NCBI RefSeq assembly: GCF_018069875.1
Contig: NZ_JAGQDF010000001.1
Span: forward strand, 620,001-684,000
DNA length: 64,000 bases
Source of the DNA: Ideonella alba
GTDB taxonomy: Bacteria > Pseudomonadota > Gammaproteobacteria > Burkholderiales > Burkholderiaceae_C
Reading direction: 5' to 3'
Both the position numbers and the translations under genes were made by a program. Of this stretch, positions 42,669 through 51,321 are shown in pieces (position 1 is the first letter of the stretch; every line of letters starts with the position of its first letter). A model generated the notes under the pieces. It was given only the letters and a program-made list of their open reading frames with translations. It ran no database searches and was not told where the DNA came from.

Positions 42669-42767
42669 CAAACCGCCGGTCAGGGCGGATAGGAGGAGAC
42701 ACCCGGTGGCGCCGGCTGAAGTGCCTGGCGCCATGGGCACATGATCGGGCCTGCCGTTCGCCGCCGC

Positions 42768-42786
42768 CCGACAAAGGCCGGCAAAC
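42768..42786 (+). promoter_or_regulatory. Island motif, copy 7
   Basis: Reads CCCGACAAAGGCCGGCAAA, 100 bases upstream of the peptidoglycan-related gene at 42887. Confidence 0.6.
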
Positions 42787-42886
42787 GCGTGGGCGCCGGC
42801 CTGCGCGGCTTCATCAGGACTGGTGATTCGCACGACGGCCTGGCAAGAGAGGATGGCGCGCGTCCCGTTCTTGCCATGGAGCCGCC

Positions 42887-43792
42887 ATGAACCTCACCGA
42901 CATCGCCCAGGGCCATGCCCCCCCGGTGGCGCTGGCCGCCATCGGCGGGCACCGCGCGCTGGCCATGGAAGTGCAGCAGCGTCTGTCGGCCGCTGGCCTG
43001 CTTGAGCCGCCGCCGGACGGGCTGTTCGGCCGCGTCTCTTTCTGGGCCTTGAACGAGGTGATGGCTCGGCTGGGCCTGAGCGACACGCTGAGCCTGGACC
43101 GCACGCTCAGCCAGGCCCTGCTCAGCCCGGATCTGGCCGCGCTGTACCCGTTGACGCCTGACGGCGGCGCCGCCAGCCGCATCGTGGCGGCGATGCAGCG
43201 CCGTGGCTGGTGGCTGACCCGCCACCCGGGCTGCGTGAACATCGTGTACGTGGAGGGGGCCGATGCGCAATTCCAGCCCAACGGCAACCGGCCCAACTGG
43301 TTCAATGACCAGCGGGTGGTCATCCAGGTGAACGCGACCGGTGTGCCGGTCATCACCGGCCAATGGGTGGGCACGACCGAGCCCGGCCGGTACTACACCG
43401 AGGTGATGCAGGCCGACCCCCGGGGCGCCGCCCGCATCGCCTTCGGGCAGTACAAGAGCTGGCGGGTGGGCATGCACCCGCAGTCCAAGCCTGACAAGGC
43501 CCATGAGGCGCTGGTGCAGGTGGACGACATCACCGTCTGCCGCGACCTGAACCAGGACTACCGCCGCGATGGCGACGCCCGCTACACCGGGCTGTTCGGC
43601 ATCAACCAGCATGCTGGCTTCGACATGTCGGTGGACAACATCGGCAACGCCAGCGCGGGCTGCCTGCTGGGGCGCTCGCGACAGGGCCACCGGGAGTTCA
43701 TGGCCCTGATCAAGGCCGACCCACGCTACCAGGCCGACAAGGGCTTCCGCTTCATGACGGCGGTCCTGCCGGTGGCGGATCTGCACACCTGA
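42887..43792 (+). CDS. Peptidoglycan-binding-type protein of unknown function
   Basis: 301 residues without an obvious signal peptide. The N-terminal 70 residues (VQQRLSAAGLLEPPPDGLFG) look like a peptidoglycan-binding domain 1 repeat. The C-terminal region has DNIGNASAGCLLGRSRQGHREFM, a His/Ser/Cys cluster typical of a family found with phage or peptidoglycan enzymes; the SAGC part recalls L,D-transpeptidase active sites, but the fold is not certain. Probably a cell-wall-acting enzyme exported by a non-standard route or released on lysis. It precedes the secreted lipase by 21 bases and is under the island motif. Confidence 0.5.
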   Translation: MNLTDIAQGHAPPVALAAIGGHRALAMEVQQRLSAAGLLEPPPDGLFGRVSFWALNEVMARLGLSDTLSLDRTLSQALLSPDLAALYPLTPDGGAASRIVAAMQRRGWWLTRHPGCVNIVYVEGADAQFQPNGNRPNWFNDQRVVIQVNATGVPVITGQWVGTTEPGRYYTEVMQADPRGAARIAFGQYKSWRVGMHPQSKPDKAHEALVQVDDITVCRDLNQDYRRDGDARYTGLFGINQHAGFDMSVDNIGNASAGCLLGRSRQGHREFMALIKADPRYQADKGFRFMTAVLPVADLHT

Positions 43793-43813
43793 TCCTTGAA
43801 GGGAGTGAAGCGC

Positions 43814-45031
43814 ATGACAAGCACACGAACCTGGATGGCCGGATGGGCCGCCTGGCTGGGCGCAGCCACCTTGGCGCTGGCGCAAGCGCCCCAGCCGCTG
43901 CGCATGACGCCCGACACCTACGCGGCCTACACGCTGGGCACGGCGGATGAGGGCGCAGCCCTGAACCTGGACGAGTTGCGGGCCCGCGTGCAGGCGCTGG
44001 CGCCGCCGGAGCAAGGCGTGTTCGACGGCCAGCCCAACGCACTGCGTCCGGAAGCGCCCGCGGTGAAGATCCACTACCGCGTGTACGAGAACCCGCAGGA
44101 GACCCAGGGCGGCATCGTGATCTTCAGCGGGCGCACCGAGGGGGCGGAGCTGTACCTGGAGACGATCGCCGACCTGCTGCGCAATGGCTGGTCGGTCTAC
44201 ATCCATGACCACCGCGGGCAGGGCTTTTCAAGTCGGCTGCTGGCCGACCCGGAGCAGGCCAGTGCCGGCTTTGTGGACGAGTTCGGCCGCTATGTGGACG
44301 ACGCGCAGACCGTCGTGAACCGCGTGGCTGCGCGGCGCCAGGGCAATCCGCGGCCGCTGTTCCTGCTGGCGCATTCGATGGGCGGGGCGATCGCCTCGCT
44401 GCTGCTGGAGCGCGGGGCCGGGCCGTTCAAGGCGGCGGTGCTGGTGACGCCGATGCATCAGCCTTGGGTGGCGGGTACCGATGCAATCTCCTGGCTCTGG
44501 CCGTTTGAAAGTCTTTGCGCTGGGTCCAGGCTCACCGTCGAAAGTGAGGTTCCATTGGTGTCGACCGCCTACATCAGTGGCGTGGACTTCGACAGGGAGG
44601 ACAAGTCGTTCCGTCCAGACAGTATCACCAGCAGCCCATCGCGGCTCGCGCTGAACTGGCTCGCACGCGCCGCCCATTGCCAGGGAGAGGCCTGCGGGCA
44701 CCCGGATGCCAAGGTAGGCGGGCTGACGATGCGCTGGTTGGTACAGGCCTGCGCGGGGGCACTGGAAGCCCGCGGCCCGGCGGCCCAGCGCATCTCGGTG
44801 CCGATGCTGGTGCTGCAAGGTACCCAGGACAAGGTGGTCGAGCCCGGCGCCCAGCGTGAGTTCTGCCAGAACGTGAACCAGGGCAAGGCCCGGCCCCTGT
44901 GCACGCTCAGGACCGTGGCCGACGGCCGGCACGCGCTGCTGATCGAGCGCGACGAGATACGCCGCCCGGTGCTGGGCCAGACCATGGGCTTCTTCCAGTG
45001 CGTGGCGCGCGGCGGCACAGGCTGCCCGTGA
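43814..45031 (+). CDS. Secreted lysophospholipase / monoacylglycerol-lipase-like hydrolase
   Basis: 405 residues with a signal peptide (cleavage near LALAQA). Alpha/beta-hydrolase fold: oxyanion region IVIFSGRTEG, IHDHRGQG, nucleophile Ser about 188 in LLAHSMGGAIAS, acid in LQGTQDKVV, and His in VADGRHALLIERD. This is the layout of PldB/monoglyceride-lipase proteins, which hydrolyse lysophospholipids or monoacylglycerols. Several Cys residues suggest a periplasmic or extracellular location. GGGAG lies before the ATG. Coupled to the peptidoglycan-related gene upstream; together they look like envelope-directed effectors. It converges with a minus-strand operon. Confidence 0.7.
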   Translation: MTSTRTWMAGWAAWLGAATLALAQAPQPLRMTPDTYAAYTLGTADEGAALNLDELRARVQALAPPEQGVFDGQPNALRPEAPAVKIHYRVYENPQETQGGIVIFSGRTEGAELYLETIADLLRNGWSVYIHDHRGQGFSSRLLADPEQASAGFVDEFGRYVDDAQTVVNRVAARRQGNPRPLFLLAHSMGGAIASLLLERGAGPFKAAVLVTPMHQPWVAGTDAISWLWPFESLCAGSRLTVESEVPLVSTAYISGVDFDREDKSFRPDSITSSPSRLALNWLARAAHCQGEACGHPDAKVGGLTMRWLVQACAGALEARGPAAQRISVPMLVLQGTQDKVVEPGAQREFCQNVNQGKARPLCTLRTVADGRHALLIERDEIRRPVLGQTMGFFQCVARGGTGCP

Positions 45032-45045
45032 CCAGCATCTGGCGC

Positions 45046-46383
45046 TCAGGCGGTTGATCCTGCTGCAGTCGGCCGCGCCGGCAGACCGCGCTGCCACACA
45101 CTGCGCGCCAGGCGGCCCAGTCGCTGCAGCATGGACGGCGGCGGCGCGCCATGTCCATGGCAGGCTTGTCGGTAGGCAGCAGCGGCCCGTCCGAAGGCGC
45201 GGGCATCCACGCCCTGCAGCACACTGGGTCGCACCACCTGGGCCAGGGCATCGCGCAGTTCATCCAGGCTGCGCTGGCGGCCATCGGCCACGGCTTGGCG
45301 CACCAGGCGGCGCAGCTGTTGCGCCTCGGCGGCGTGCAGGTTGTCGTACACCCGGTCGGTATCGGCTTGCTGCACGCGCTCCTGGGTGGCGCGGTCGTCG
45401 CGGGCCAGCAGCTTGATCAGGAAGCTGAAGGCGTCGATCACCAGCACCGCGAGCATCAGGCCGTAGGCCGCCCAGGCCGGCACGCGGCCGGCGGCCACGG
45501 AGGCCCACAAGGCGTCGTGGCGGGCAAAGCCGGTGGTGGCGCTGGCCTGCAAGGTGTCGCGGTCGCGGCCCAGGGTCTGCTGGTGTTGCTGGCGCGCCTG
45601 CGACAGCTCCTGGCGCAGGGCCTGGTCGGCGGCCTGGGCTTGGGTCCAGACCTGGTCGGCCCGCTGGCGGTGGGCGGACAGTTCGCGCTGGGCGTCCTGG
45701 TGCAGGCGGGCGCACTGCTGGCGCTGCTCGCGCCACTGGCGCAGCGCGGTGGTGTGCTGTGGGTGCTCGGGGTCGGTGGGCAGGGCCTGCTGCAGGCGCT
45801 GGGCCTGGGCGTCGCAGGCCTGCACCTGCTGCTGCAGTTGCTGCACAGCGGCGGGCACGCGCTCGCGTTCGGTGCGGGCATCGGCCAGGGCCTGGCCCAG
45901 TTCGGCGCCGCGCTGCTGCAGGCCGGGCAGGCCCAGGCTGGCGTCCACCGCTGCGGCGTAGGCGGTCACGTCGTGTGCAGCGCTGAGCCGGGCCTGTGCC
46001 TCCACCTGGGGCTGGAAGGCCAGCAGCACCAGCTCATGGCCGGCCAGCATGGCGTTCACGCCCATCAGCAGGGCCAGCAGCGCCAGCACCAGGGCCCGCG
46101 CCAGGCCGGACATGGTCTCCAGCATGCGCAGCGCGGTGCGGTAGATCAGCGCGAACACCAGCACCACCCCGCCAGCCACCCAGACGCTGACGGCTGCCAC
46201 CGGTGGAAAGTTCTGCCAGAACAGCCAGTGGCCCACCCCGATGATCGCCAGCGAGAGCAGGCACATCAGGCCCACGGCCACCGATTTGTCGCAATCGGCG
46301 GCGGTGTGCTGGCGCAGTTCGGCATGGCTGCGTCCGCCCAGGGCGGCGAGTGGCTTGCCCAGCAGGGTCCAGAAGGGGGTCAT
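45046..46383 (-). CDS. DUF4407-like membrane protein with coiled coil
   Basis: 445 residues. Three hydrophobic helices lie near residues 35-57, 64-84 and 95-120, then a long Gln/Ala/Arg-rich coiled coil (about 165-285), then another helix near 310-335 (AAYGLMLAVLVIDAFSFLIK) and a basic tail. This topology resembles the DUF4407 family of unknown function. AGGAG precedes the ATG. Last gene of a four-gene minus-strand operon (47920 to 45046). Possibly an inner-membrane platform for the soluble partners encoded upstream. Confidence 0.55.
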   Translation of the reverse strand: MTPFWTLLGKPLAALGGRSHAELRQHTAADCDKSVAVGLMCLLSLAIIGVGHWLFWQNFPPVAAVSVWVAGGVVLVFALIYRTALRMLETMSGLARALVLALLALLMGVNAMLAGHELVLLAFQPQVEAQARLSAAHDVTAYAAAVDASLGLPGLQQRGAELGQALADARTERERVPAAVQQLQQQVQACDAQAQRLQQALPTDPEHPQHTTALRQWREQRQQCARLHQDAQRELSAHRQRADQVWTQAQAADQALRQELSQARQQHQQTLGRDRDTLQASATTGFARHDALWASVAAGRVPAWAAYGLMLAVLVIDAFSFLIKLLARDDRATQERVQQADTDRVYDNLHAAEAQQLRRLVRQAVADGRQRSLDELRDALAQVVRPSVLQGVDARAFGRAAAAYRQACHGHGAPPPSMLQRLGRLARSVWQRGLPARPTAAGSTA

Positions 46384-46419
46384 GGGGTGGGGCTCCTGTG
46401 CGTGGGGGTGGCGCGGTGC

Positions 46420-46815
46420 TCAGCCCTTGGTGGGCGGTGGCAGGGCAGCCAACGGCGCGGCGCCGGCACCGTCGGCCGGGACCACAGGCGGCAGTTCCGG
46501 GCTCAGGCCACCGTGCAGGCGGGTGTGCAAGCGCGCCAGCACTGGGTCCTGGGCGGCCAGCTGTCGGGCCAGTTGGGCAGCCTGCTGCAGCTCGGCATGG
46601 GCCTGCAGCACGGCCTGGGCGGCCTGGCCCTCTAGGTGGGCCTGGGGGTGGTCGGGGCGCGGCGTCGCGGGGGCTTGGCCGGTGGTCGGGCTCAGGCGCT
46701 GGGCGTCATAGGCCAGGCCGTGCAGTTGCTGCATGCGGTCGGCACGGGCCAGCAGGTCACGGGCGCGGGGTTGCAGGCGGCGCACGGCGTCGGGGTCGTC
46801 GTCTTGAGGATGCAT
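46420..46815 (-). CDS. Small soluble protein of unknown function
   Basis: 131 residues: acidic N-terminus (MHPQDDDPDAV), a helical Gln/Ala/His-rich middle and a Pro/Ala-rich tail. No family recognised. GGAGATCCTC precedes the ATG, almost the same leader as the next upstream gene. The gap to the DUF4407-like gene is 36 bases, which supports an operon. Confidence 0.5.
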   Translation of the reverse strand: MHPQDDDPDAVRRLQPRARDLLARADRMQQLHGLAYDAQRLSPTTGQAPATPRPDHPQAHLEGQAAQAVLQAHAELQQAAQLARQLAAQDPVLARLHTRLHGGLSPELPPVVPADGAGAAPLAALPPPTKG

Positions 46816-46853
46816 GAGGATCTCCGGGGGATGGGGGTGGAAGGGTGGCCGCG

Positions 46854-47471
46854 TCAGCGCGGGTGGCCCTGGTAGGTGTGTTGCACGGTGTTCTGATAGG
46901 CGTCCATCAGGTCCGAGAAGCGCTGCTTGAGCGCTTCGTAGCCCTGCAGACGGAAGCTGGCTTCGCGGTGGAACGTGGGTTCGTCGATGACCCCGTTGAC
47001 CAGCATGTCCTGCAGCTCGTCGGTCTCGGCCTTCAGGTCGTACATGACGAAGTTGCGGGCCTCGGCCTCGATGGCCTTGAGCTTGCGCATCACCATCACC
47101 TGGCTGGCCGCGGCCGATTCGGCCAGTGCCGCAATGCGGTCGGAGAAGTCCTGGCTGAAGCGCATGCGGATGATTTCCACCTCGCCCTGCAGCTTCTCGC
47201 GCATCAGCGCGGCGGCCTGCTCGGCGCGGGCGGTGGTCAGGGTGCGGTGCATGCGCTCTTCCTCGGCACGCTGGTGCCGGCGGGCGCGCCAGTTGCCCAG
47301 GCGGCCCAGGTCCATTTCACCGACCTGCTCGATCAGCGTCTGGTGCACCTGGCTGGTCGACAGTGCGTGGGGGCCTGCGGGTGGGGCCGCCGTTGGGGTG
47401 GCGGAGCGGCTGGCTGCGCCGGACTGCAGGTGGCGGCGCAGTTCTTCCATGGTCTTGAAGGGGCGTGACAT
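46854..47471 (-). CDS. Helical soluble protein of unknown function
   Basis: 205 residues. After a Thr/Pro-rich stretch (residues 22-45) the protein is almost wholly helical (ARAEQAAALMREKLQGEVEI, IEAEARNFVMYDLKAETDEL), suggesting a coiled-coil partner. AAGGAGATCCTG before the ATG fixes the start at 47471. Middle gene of the operon with the DUF4407-like membrane protein, so it probably interacts with it. Confidence 0.55.
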   Translation of the reverse strand: MSRPFKTMEELRRHLQSGAASRSATPTAAPPAGPHALSTSQVHQTLIEQVGEMDLGRLGNWRARRHQRAEEERMHRTLTTARAEQAAALMREKLQGEVEIIRMRFSQDFSDRIAALAESAAASQVMVMRKLKAIEAEARNFVMYDLKAETDELQDMLVNGVIDEPTFHREASFRLQGYEALKQRFSDLMDAYQNTVQHTYQGHPR

Positions 47472-47500
47472 CAGGATCTCCTTGGGGTCAGGGTGAGGGG

Positions 47501-47920
47501 TCAGTGGGCGTTGCTGGCGGTCTTCTGGTACAGCCGGCCCGCCACGAACTCGGCGCGGTAGCAGCGGCCGGGCAGATCGGCCCACTCCAGCGTCAGGCGC
47601 TGCAGGCCCAGGGTTTGGGCTTCGGTGCGGGTGATGGGGTCACCCATCAGCTGCAGCACCACGGCTTCGGTGGCACCCAGCTCCACCGCCGCCCATTTGG
47701 GCCGCAGGTCTTCCAGGCGCGGCAGGCCCAGGTCCCAGCCATGCGCCGGACTGGCGCAGGTGGCCACGGCCAGCAGCACCGAGACCAGCCCCAACAAGCC
47801 CAGTCGTCGGCCCAGCGCTGGCACCATCAGCCGCGGTGGCGTGGCGCGGCGTGCCGCGATCGGCGGCCTCTGGACAGGCGGGGGCGCGGAGGGGACGGGC
47901 GGTGGGGCGGGCGGCGACAT
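47501..47920 (-). CDS. Small membrane-anchored protein with BamE/SmpA-like segment
   Basis: 139 residues. A Pro/Arg-rich cytoplasmic N-terminus and one hydrophobic helix near 38-56 (LGLLGLVSVLLAVATC) are followed by AVELGATEAVVLQLMGDPIT and a C-terminal strand pair (CYRAEFVAGRLYQK). The spacing recalls the BamE/SmpA fold, with its Gly-x-Pro turn after a helix. First gene of the four-gene minus-strand operon, 69 bases from an island motif. Confidence 0.45.
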   Translation of the reverse strand: MSPPAPPPVPSAPPPVQRPPIAARRATPPRLMVPALGRRLGLLGLVSVLLAVATCASPAHGWDLGLPRLEDLRPKWAAVELGATEAVVLQLMGDPITRTEAQTLGLQRLTLEWADLPGRCYRAEFVAGRLYQKTASNAH

Positions 47921-47988
47921 GGCGTTTCTCCTGGCTGCGGATCGGGGTGATCCCAGGAGCGAACGCTATCGGGCGGGGTGGCTGCGGG

Positions 47989-48007
47989 TCGGACAAACTC
48001 CGGCAAG
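47989..48007 (+). promoter_or_regulatory. Island motif, copy 8
   Basis: Reads TCGGACAAACTCCGGCAAG. Its last bases merge with a Shine-Dalgarno-like AAGGAGGGAG (48005-48014) for the small gene at 48020. It also lies 69 bases upstream of the divergent operon start at 47920. Confidence 0.6.
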
Positions 48008-48019
48008 GAGGGAGCGGCT

Positions 48020-48163
48020 GTGAGCCTCGGCCCTGACGAAACAGCGATGCTGGCGATATTCCAGGCAGGCTTTGGTGCCCGCGTGTCCGCTCGAACGCAG
48101 CGGCGCTGGATCAGGTCGCAGCTGTTACAAATTAATGAACCCAGGCCGCGTGACGAACGGTGA
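48020..48163 (+). CDS. Possible small leader protein (47 residues)
   Basis: A GTG start six bases after AAGGAGGGAG, ending in TGA at 48161-48163, which overlaps the GTG of the next gene (GTGA). Sequence ends NEPRPRDER; it is basic and rich in Arg. No homology recognised. The ribosome site and the overlap are the only support. Confidence 0.35.
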   Translation: MSLGPDETAMLAIFQAGFGARVSARTQRRWIRSQLLQINEPRPRDER

Positions 48164-49524
48164 GTTCATCCGATAGTGCTCATGTGGCGACCTTGTCGCC
48201 CGACAAAATGAGGCAGACCATGCACAAACCTGACTCCCTTCAGCAAGAGCTTCAGCGGCTGCGACAGGTGCTGCAACCGGACAGCGAGGCTTTCGAGCTG
48301 CGACAACGCTTGCACGAGCAGCATGTCACGGCATTTGCAGAACAGCTTCATCCAGCCGTTTGCCATGCACTGGTTCAGGAAGGCTCGGCCGAGGTGGCAG
48401 CCGCCTGGCTGGACGATGCCCGACGAGCGCTCACCCAGTGGGCCGGTCTGCTGGCCGAGCCCGGGCAGCCTGCACCGGCGAGGCTTCCGGCGGTTGATCG
48501 GCAGTTGCAGGAAGAACTGTCGGCGGTCTTGCTATCGGACCAGGAGGGGCCTTCTGACGACGAGGTCGATGAGCATGCGCGTGAGTTGGCGCAGTTGCTG
48601 CTGTCCAATTGGTTTTCGCTGCTGGAGCACGCGCTGCAGGATGCGAACGCGGACGCATTGGCACTCGATTTCGATGCGCTGCCCATGCGGACCCTGCCGG
48701 GTGCGGTGCTGAATGGTTGCGAGGCCTTTGCCTTGCCGCCGCGGGAGTCGGCCAAGGCGCTGCGAGAGTTCCAGCAGGGGCTGGCCAGAGCGGGTGAGGT
48801 CGTCAGCCTGTCACCCACGCTGCACCTGTTGCCTGCCAAGCACGGCTGGCACGTGGCGCGGACACGTCAGCGGGCGCAGGTGCTTCAGTTGCAGCACGCG
48901 CAAGGTCCAGCCACGGCTCGCCCCGGCCGCATCCAACTGATCCAGCAGGTATTGCGGCCATGGGCCTTGGCTCGTCCAATGGAACTCCTGGGCGCGCAGG
49001 CGGTTGCACGGTCAACGCTCACGCTGGCCGAGGAAGAACGCATCGCTGCGAATGCCGCGAGGCATGCGGTGGCGGTATTCCACGGCCACTCAGGTGTTCT
49101 GTCTGTGACCCCCATGCCGGAGTCACTGATGGAAGGGATCGCCGGACAGGTGATTGCGGACCTTGATGCCTTGGCGCTTGACCAGGAGGATGGCACGGGC
49201 GCAGCGGCTTTGGTGATCACGCCAGAGTTTCATGTGGCACTGTCTGCCGCCGACGAGGTTCAGGTTCAATGGACGGATCTGGGCAGTATGTATCGCGTGG
49301 CGTTGTATTCGGCGGGACAGGCCCTGTGCACACGAGAGCAGAAGGCGACGGTTGCCACCTGGACGCCGGTGCCCGACGACGAGCAGGCAAGGGCGCTTTT
49401 TGCCTGTGGGTACGCAGCGGCCCGTCAGGCCTTGGCTGACCCCGACAGCGACTGGATCGGACAGCAACTGTGCCAGTTGGACGGTGTTGAGCCCAGCGAG
49501 TTTGGCGATCTGCGCGCGCATTGA
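48160..49524 (+). CDS. Acidic soluble protein of unknown function
   Basis: 454 residues from the GTG at 48160; ATGs at 48208 and 48220 are alternatives. N-terminal half helical (LQQELQRLRQVLQ, HARELAQLLLSNWFSLLEHA) and acidic; C-terminal half alpha/beta (GAAALVITPEFHVALSAADE, MYRVALYSAGQALCTRE). No motif recognised. Codon use is clearly less GC3-rich than in the giant genes, suggesting a separate origin. Convergent with the phosphoesterase at 49540, 15 bases away. Confidence 0.5.
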   Translation: MSSSDSAHVATLSPDKMRQTMHKPDSLQQELQRLRQVLQPDSEAFELRQRLHEQHVTAFAEQLHPAVCHALVQEGSAEVAAAWLDDARRALTQWAGLLAEPGQPAPARLPAVDRQLQEELSAVLLSDQEGPSDDEVDEHARELAQLLLSNWFSLLEHALQDANADALALDFDALPMRTLPGAVLNGCEAFALPPRESAKALREFQQGLARAGEVVSLSPTLHLLPAKHGWHVARTRQRAQVLQLQHAQGPATARPGRIQLIQQVLRPWALARPMELLGAQAVARSTLTLAEEERIAANAARHAVAVFHGHSGVLSVTPMPESLMEGIAGQVIADLDALALDQEDGTGAAALVITPEFHVALSAADEVQVQWTDLGSMYRVALYSAGQALCTREQKATVATWTPVPDDEQARALFACGYAAARQALADPDSDWIGQQLCQLDGVEPSEFGDLRAH

Positions 49525-49539
49525 CGCGGACGGCAGGCC

Positions 49540-50745
49540 TTACGGTGACGACATGACCAGTTTCGTTCCGTCGGGTTCACCTGCTTCATAACGACTGCCA
49601 TCCACAGAAAGGACGGGTGTGCGCAGCATCAACAGGTGTTCCGGCTCTGCAGCGCACGCCATGAACTGCAGAATCTGAGCCTGGCAACGCACGGCATTGA
49701 CTGTGGCGGGCACAAAGTCCGCAAGACTGCGGTCCTCGACGGTGTCACTGTCCTGGCTACCTCTGGCCGCACGGCGACTCTTGTTGAGCATCAATGAGCC
49801 GCCCACCAGTTGCAGTTGCGTCGGGGCCAATCCGCCTTGATGGATGGACGTCACATCTCCACTCAGACCGCTCGCCGGATGAGACAGGTGGGTGTGACCC
49901 GACAGGACAAGGTGCATCAAGGGCCCGAAGTCGGGCGGATCATTGCTGTCGTTGCGCAGTACAGCGGTCATTCGCTCGTCATTCTTCAGGCGCATTGTGG
50001 CAAGGACGCCGGCCTGCCGGACCTCATGCCGTTCCCACGGAAAGGCCAAAGGATGGTGCATCGCCAGAATTCTCAAGCCGCCAACGCCGCTTCTTGACGA
50101 GATGCGCATGCGTGCCACCAGCGCCTCGACCGCGCCTGGATCCAGCTCACCTATCGCACGCGTGTTGCCAAGGCTGTGCCGGCACACCGAGTCCAGGGCG
50201 AACAATTCAATGGCATTCTGACCGCCTGGCAAGGGCACGGACAATGGGGTTCTCAGCCAGTCCACCGGACTCCAACCATCGGTTGCAGATATCCATCGAC
50301 GTTGTGCATCGATCTGGTCGGGCAGCAGAAGGGGCAGGGTGCCGGGCCAGGCATCGTGATTGCCGTAGAGCGACCGTAGCGGGCAGTTGCCAAGTGCCTG
50401 CTGCCAGAGTGACAGATACCGGGCGCCCTCCTGGAGGGACGCAGCATCACCGAACGCCGTGCGGTCCCCGGTATCGACCAGCCAGATGGGCGCGTCGCGC
50501 CAGAGTGGGTCGCGTCGTCGCCATTCCACCAGGAAGCGCCGAAACGATTCAGGTGCGGACGGGAAATGGCCTTGCGTCCCTTCATTCCAGTTGGCGACAT
50601 CCCACTTCTCGACAAGGCGCTGAGCCTTGCGCGCCAGCCAGCGGCCACGCCCGGTCAGCGCGTGAGCCGGGTTGGCCGTGATGTGCTTGACATGCAGGTC
50701 CGTGACATGGACCAGTTGAAGCACGGGTTTCCAGTCCGCTTCCAT
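49540..50745 (-). CDS. Calcineurin-like metallophosphoesterase
   Basis: 401 residues with the metallophosphatase signature: VHVTDLHVKH (DxH), DTGDRTAFGD, SLYGNHDAWPG (GNHD), LAMHHPLAF, and SGHTHLSHP (GHTH). The two-metal site therefore looks complete. Substrate unknown; members of this superfamily cleave phosphodiesters or phosphomonoesters, including cyclic nucleotides and nucleic acids. Cytoplasmic (no signal). GGAGGAG precedes the ATG. It starts two bases after the sigma-factor-like gene, so both are one operon. Confidence 0.75.
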   Translation of the reverse strand: MEADWKPVLQLVHVTDLHVKHITANPAHALTGRGRWLARKAQRLVEKWDVANWNEGTQGHFPSAPESFRRFLVEWRRRDPLWRDAPIWLVDTGDRTAFGDAASLQEGARYLSLWQQALGNCPLRSLYGNHDAWPGTLPLLLPDQIDAQRRWISATDGWSPVDWLRTPLSVPLPGGQNAIELFALDSVCRHSLGNTRAIGELDPGAVEALVARMRISSRSGVGGLRILAMHHPLAFPWERHEVRQAGVLATMRLKNDERMTAVLRNDSNDPPDFGPLMHLVLSGHTHLSHPASGLSGDVTSIHQGGLAPTQLQLVGGSLMLNKSRRAARGSQDSDTVEDRSLADFVPATVNAVRCQAQILQFMACAAEPEHLLMLRTPVLSVDGSRYEAGEPDGTKLVMSSP

Positions 50746-50747
50746 CG

Positions 50748-51305
50748 TCACTCCTCCCGCCAATCCTGCACGTTGAACCCGTGCTTCTTGATCAGTTCTT
50801 CCTTCACCCGCTTGCGCAGGCGTCGCAATCGTTCGCGCTCGGCGCCTGAGCGCGCCCCTTCTGGCGCTGTCGACCCGCCCAGTTCATCCCCGACCAGCAG
50901 GCCTCGCTCCTCGGCTGTCAGCCCGGACAGCACGCTGACGAGCGCGCGCAGCATGCGGGCATATTGCAAGGCCTGCTGAGGGTTGGCGCCGGGTCGAAGA
51001 TCGGGAATCTGGCTCAACACGTCAGGTTCATCTGCGCCATCCTGACGCGCCCAATCATGAACCTGCGCGCGGAACGCATCGGCGACGCGACGCTGAAGGA
51101 TGCGAAAGCCCAGTCGCTGAAGCTCGCTGTCGCTGAAATCAGTGCGATCCTGCCGCCCGAGCCACTGCATCAGGTCAGCCGCTGCGTCGTGCGCCAGGTC
51201 TGCATGCTGTTGCGCCAGCCCGCGATGCCGAATGCGCAGCCACGCCAGCCACTGGGGCAGCAGCGCGGACACCCGGGCGTGGAGGCTGGAAGGCGTTGGG
51301 TGGGC
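50748..51305 (-). CDS. Sigma-70/ECF-like sigma factor
   Basis: 185 residues from a GTG at 51305; a TTG at 51344 is an alternative. Region-2-like part: LAHDAAADLMQWLG and LQRLGFRILQRRVADAFRAQV. Region-4-like part near the end: LSGLTAEERGLLVGDELGGS then RLRRLRKRVKEEL, a helix-turn-helix with an unusual insertion. It could direct transcription of the island; the GACAAA/CGGCA motif is a candidate target, which is inference. It lies downstream of the FGE pseudogene on the same strand and overlaps the phosphoesterase operon. Confidence 0.55.
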   Translation of the reverse strand, partial: AHPTPSSLHARVSALLPQWLAWLRIRHRGLAQQHADLAHDAAADLMQWLGRQDRTDFSDSELQRLGFRILQRRVADAFRAQVHDWARQDGADEPDVLSQIPDLRPGANPQQALQYARMLRALVSVLSGLTAEERGLLVGDELGGSTAPEGARSGAERERLRRLRKRVKEELIKKHGFNVQDWREE

Positions 51306-51321
51306 CACGGTGCTCAGTCTC

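Noticed and set aside
48200-48218. A tenth copy of the island motif (CCGACAAAATGAGGCAGAC)
   Set aside because: The second half is degraded (AGGCA for CGGCA), and it lies within the coding frame if the gene starts at 48160.
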